Shown in pieces: positions 13,997-14,753 of a stretch of 14,753 bases of DNA. Position 1 is the first letter of the stretch; each line of letters begins with the position of its first letter. The stretch comes from Streptomyces novaecaesareae (GTDB lineage Bacteria; Actinomycetota; Actinomycetes; Streptomycetales; Streptomycetaceae). Under the pieces are notes generated by a model. It was given only the letters and a program-made list of their open reading frames with translations. It had not been told where the DNA came from and did no database searches. The stretch covers positions 1 to 14,753 of the forward strand of contig NZ_JNWQ01000122.1 of assembly GCF_000716875.1 (NCBI RefSeq), read 5' to 3'. The position numbers were made by a program, and so were the translations under genes.

Positions 13997-14284
13997 CGGT
14001 TGAATCACTCTCTTCATCTCCGCGTCGCCGATGGATGAAACGCGTCTTCGGAAGATTTCAAGTCCCCGTCGGCAGGAAGGATTTCAGGTCCAAAGAGACG
14101 GGCGTAACACCATGAGATTCGTGGTGCGGGTTCCCTGCGCTCGGCTCCCCTGCGCCGTGTGGCCGGGAACCCCTACCCGTGCATCTGTCGGAGCTCGGTT
14201 GCACGCGGGTCCGGGGCTTCTGCTGTGGCGTTCGTAGGGTGTCCGCTCGCCGAGAGCGCCGTGGAGCGGTGGCATGAGACGCCC

Positions 14285-14380
14285 CCGGCGGCATGATTCT
14301 CATTTTACTGAGCCATTAGGGTGACTATTCGTCAATATTGTTTCTCCATATCCATTCTGTTGGGTTAATGACGACGTCTG
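14285..14380. promoter_or_regulatory. AT-rich candidate promoter region upstream of the propeller gene
   Basis: The stretch from 13849 to 14673 contains no convincing gene. Within it, 14285-14380 is strikingly AT-rich for this genome and is the best place for promoters. On the minus strand TTGACG (complement of 14330-14335) is a good -35, but the TAAAAT hexamer downstream is 22 bases away, too far for a classical pair. The palindrome CAATATTG (14333-14340) and the dyad CTCA-N6-TGAG (14300-14313) may be protein-binding sites. The stretch 14000-14285 shows nothing I can assign. Confidence 0.3.
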
Positions 14381-14387
14381 AACCGGT

Positions 14388-14440
14388 GGGCCGCCCATCC
14401 CGTGCCGGGAAGCTCAGCTGGCGGCCCGTCCGTTCTTTTC
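14388..14440 (+). terminator. two-tier hairpin C followed by a T-rich tract
   Basis: GGGCCGCC (14388-14395) pairs with GGCGGCCC (14420-14427), and inside TCCC (14398-14401) pairs with GGGA (14407-14410). GTCCGTTCTTTTC follows. Read on the plus strand this is the most terminator-like structure in the window, yet no plus-strand gene ends just before it. The left arm is the exact reverse complement of part of hairpin B. Confidence 0.45.
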
Positions 14441-14473
14441 TCAGCCCCCGCTCCGATCGGACACCGGGGCTGA
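14441..14473. terminator. second hairpin immediately after hairpin C
   Basis: TCAGCCCC (14441-14448) and GGGGCTGA (14466-14473) are exact reverse complements, with the 10-base palindrome TCCGATCGGA (14452-14461) in the loop. It may act in either direction, for example for transcripts leaving the minus-strand gene that ends at 14674, about 200 bases away. Confidence 0.4.
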
Positions 14474-14673
14474 TTCGTTCGAGCCAGCCTGGCGTCAGCT
14501 GCCGGCACTCGCCAATGCGTCCAGACACGTCGTAGTCGCAACTGTGTCGGTACCCGCAGCCCCGGTTCCTGTCGTCCCGTCCTTCGGCCTCGCCACGGTC
14601 GGGTGGCGGCAGTGGTCGGACAGCCGACGGGACCGGGGTCGGTCGCCGCGGCCGAAAGGCCAAGGCCGTGAAG

Positions 14674-14753
14674 TTAAGGGCTGATCGGCTCGCCCAGGAT
14701 GTCGATGCTGATGGTGGCCTTGTAGGTGCGTCGGTCGACGCGCAGGCTCTTGT
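14674..14753 (-). CDS. C-terminal end of an unidentified protein (partial)
   Basis: The last 80 bases hold an open minus-strand frame ending at TAA (14674-14676). The peptide includes SLRVDRRTYKATISIDILGE and ends PISP. Codon third positions are almost all G or C, so it is a real gene running out of the window. An alternating polar/hydrophobic stretch suggests a terminal beta strand. Too little is visible to name the family. It is on the same strand as the propeller gene and upstream of it, separated by about 825 non-coding bases. Confidence 0.7.
   Translation of the reverse strand, partial: KSLRVDRRTYKATISIDILGEPISP

Noticed and set aside
12208..14115. Plus-strand open frame of about 635 codons with Gly/Asp repeats
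   Set aside because: Except for its first 35 or so codons (the IstA fragment), it is antisense to the propeller gene, and its repeats mirror the propeller blades.
14031..14237. Small plus-strand open frame of 68 codons
   Set aside because: No ribosome-binding site, no signal or domain, and the composition does not match coding sequence.
14325..14663. Minus-strand open frame of 112 codons near the right end
   Set aside because: It runs through hairpins C and D and the AT-rich patch, lacks a ribosome-binding site and has non-coding composition.

Overview
The window is high-GC actinobacterial DNA, most likely Streptomycetaceae (Streptomyces or Kitasatospora). Codon third positions are strongly G/C, and the gene families (LCP protein, PAS/GAF/PP2C phosphatase, ROK repressor, streptogrisin-type protease, proline/alanine-rich lipoprotein) fit that group. 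The first 56 bases are not genomic. They are an Illumina Nextera i5 adapter ending in the 19-base Tn5 mosaic end, so the left edge is a contig end carrying untrimmed adapter.

Left part (57-8513), ordinary chromosome: a truncated LytR-CpsA-Psr (LCP) gene (-); a small lysine-rich protein with an N-terminal signal and a C-terminal membrane segment (+); a trans-sulfuration family PLP enzyme (+); a PAS-GAF-PP2C phosphatase (-); a ROK repressor (+) lacking the family zinc motif; a streptogrisin-like secreted protease (-) whose mature domain has lost about 80 residues including the catalytic His and Asp; and a small Cys-containing lipoprotein (+).

Right part (8590-14673) looks like an accessory island. 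It holds three minus-strand genes for proteins built from beta-rich repeat domains of the kind usually seen outside cells, yet none has a recognisable signal peptide: a 5x IPT/TIG protein, a 3x IPT/TIG protein, and a 7-bladed YVTN propeller fused to IPT/TIG and a Big-like domain. Prominent inverted repeats lie in the leader regions of all three. Between the 3x TIG and propeller genes is a 1.4-kb graveyard: a frameshifted, core-deleted ISL3-family transposase, an IS21 IstA-type fragment on the other strand, and short orphan C-terminal coding tails. Another orphan C-terminal tail sits at the left border (8591-8650). This suggests the island replaced part of an older gene. The repeat proteins show recent internal homogenisation: 104 of 105 bases identical between propeller blades two repeats apart, and a perfect 31-base repeat between TIG modules.

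The right end (13849-14673) is non-coding. It is rich in hairpins and contains an unusually AT-rich patch likely to hold promoters. The window closes with the C-terminus of an unidentified minus-strand gene. The strongest leads are the catalytically gutted protease and the leaderless TIG/YVTN cluster with its leader hairpins. The cluster genes need not form one operon, because IS debris and possible terminators separate them.
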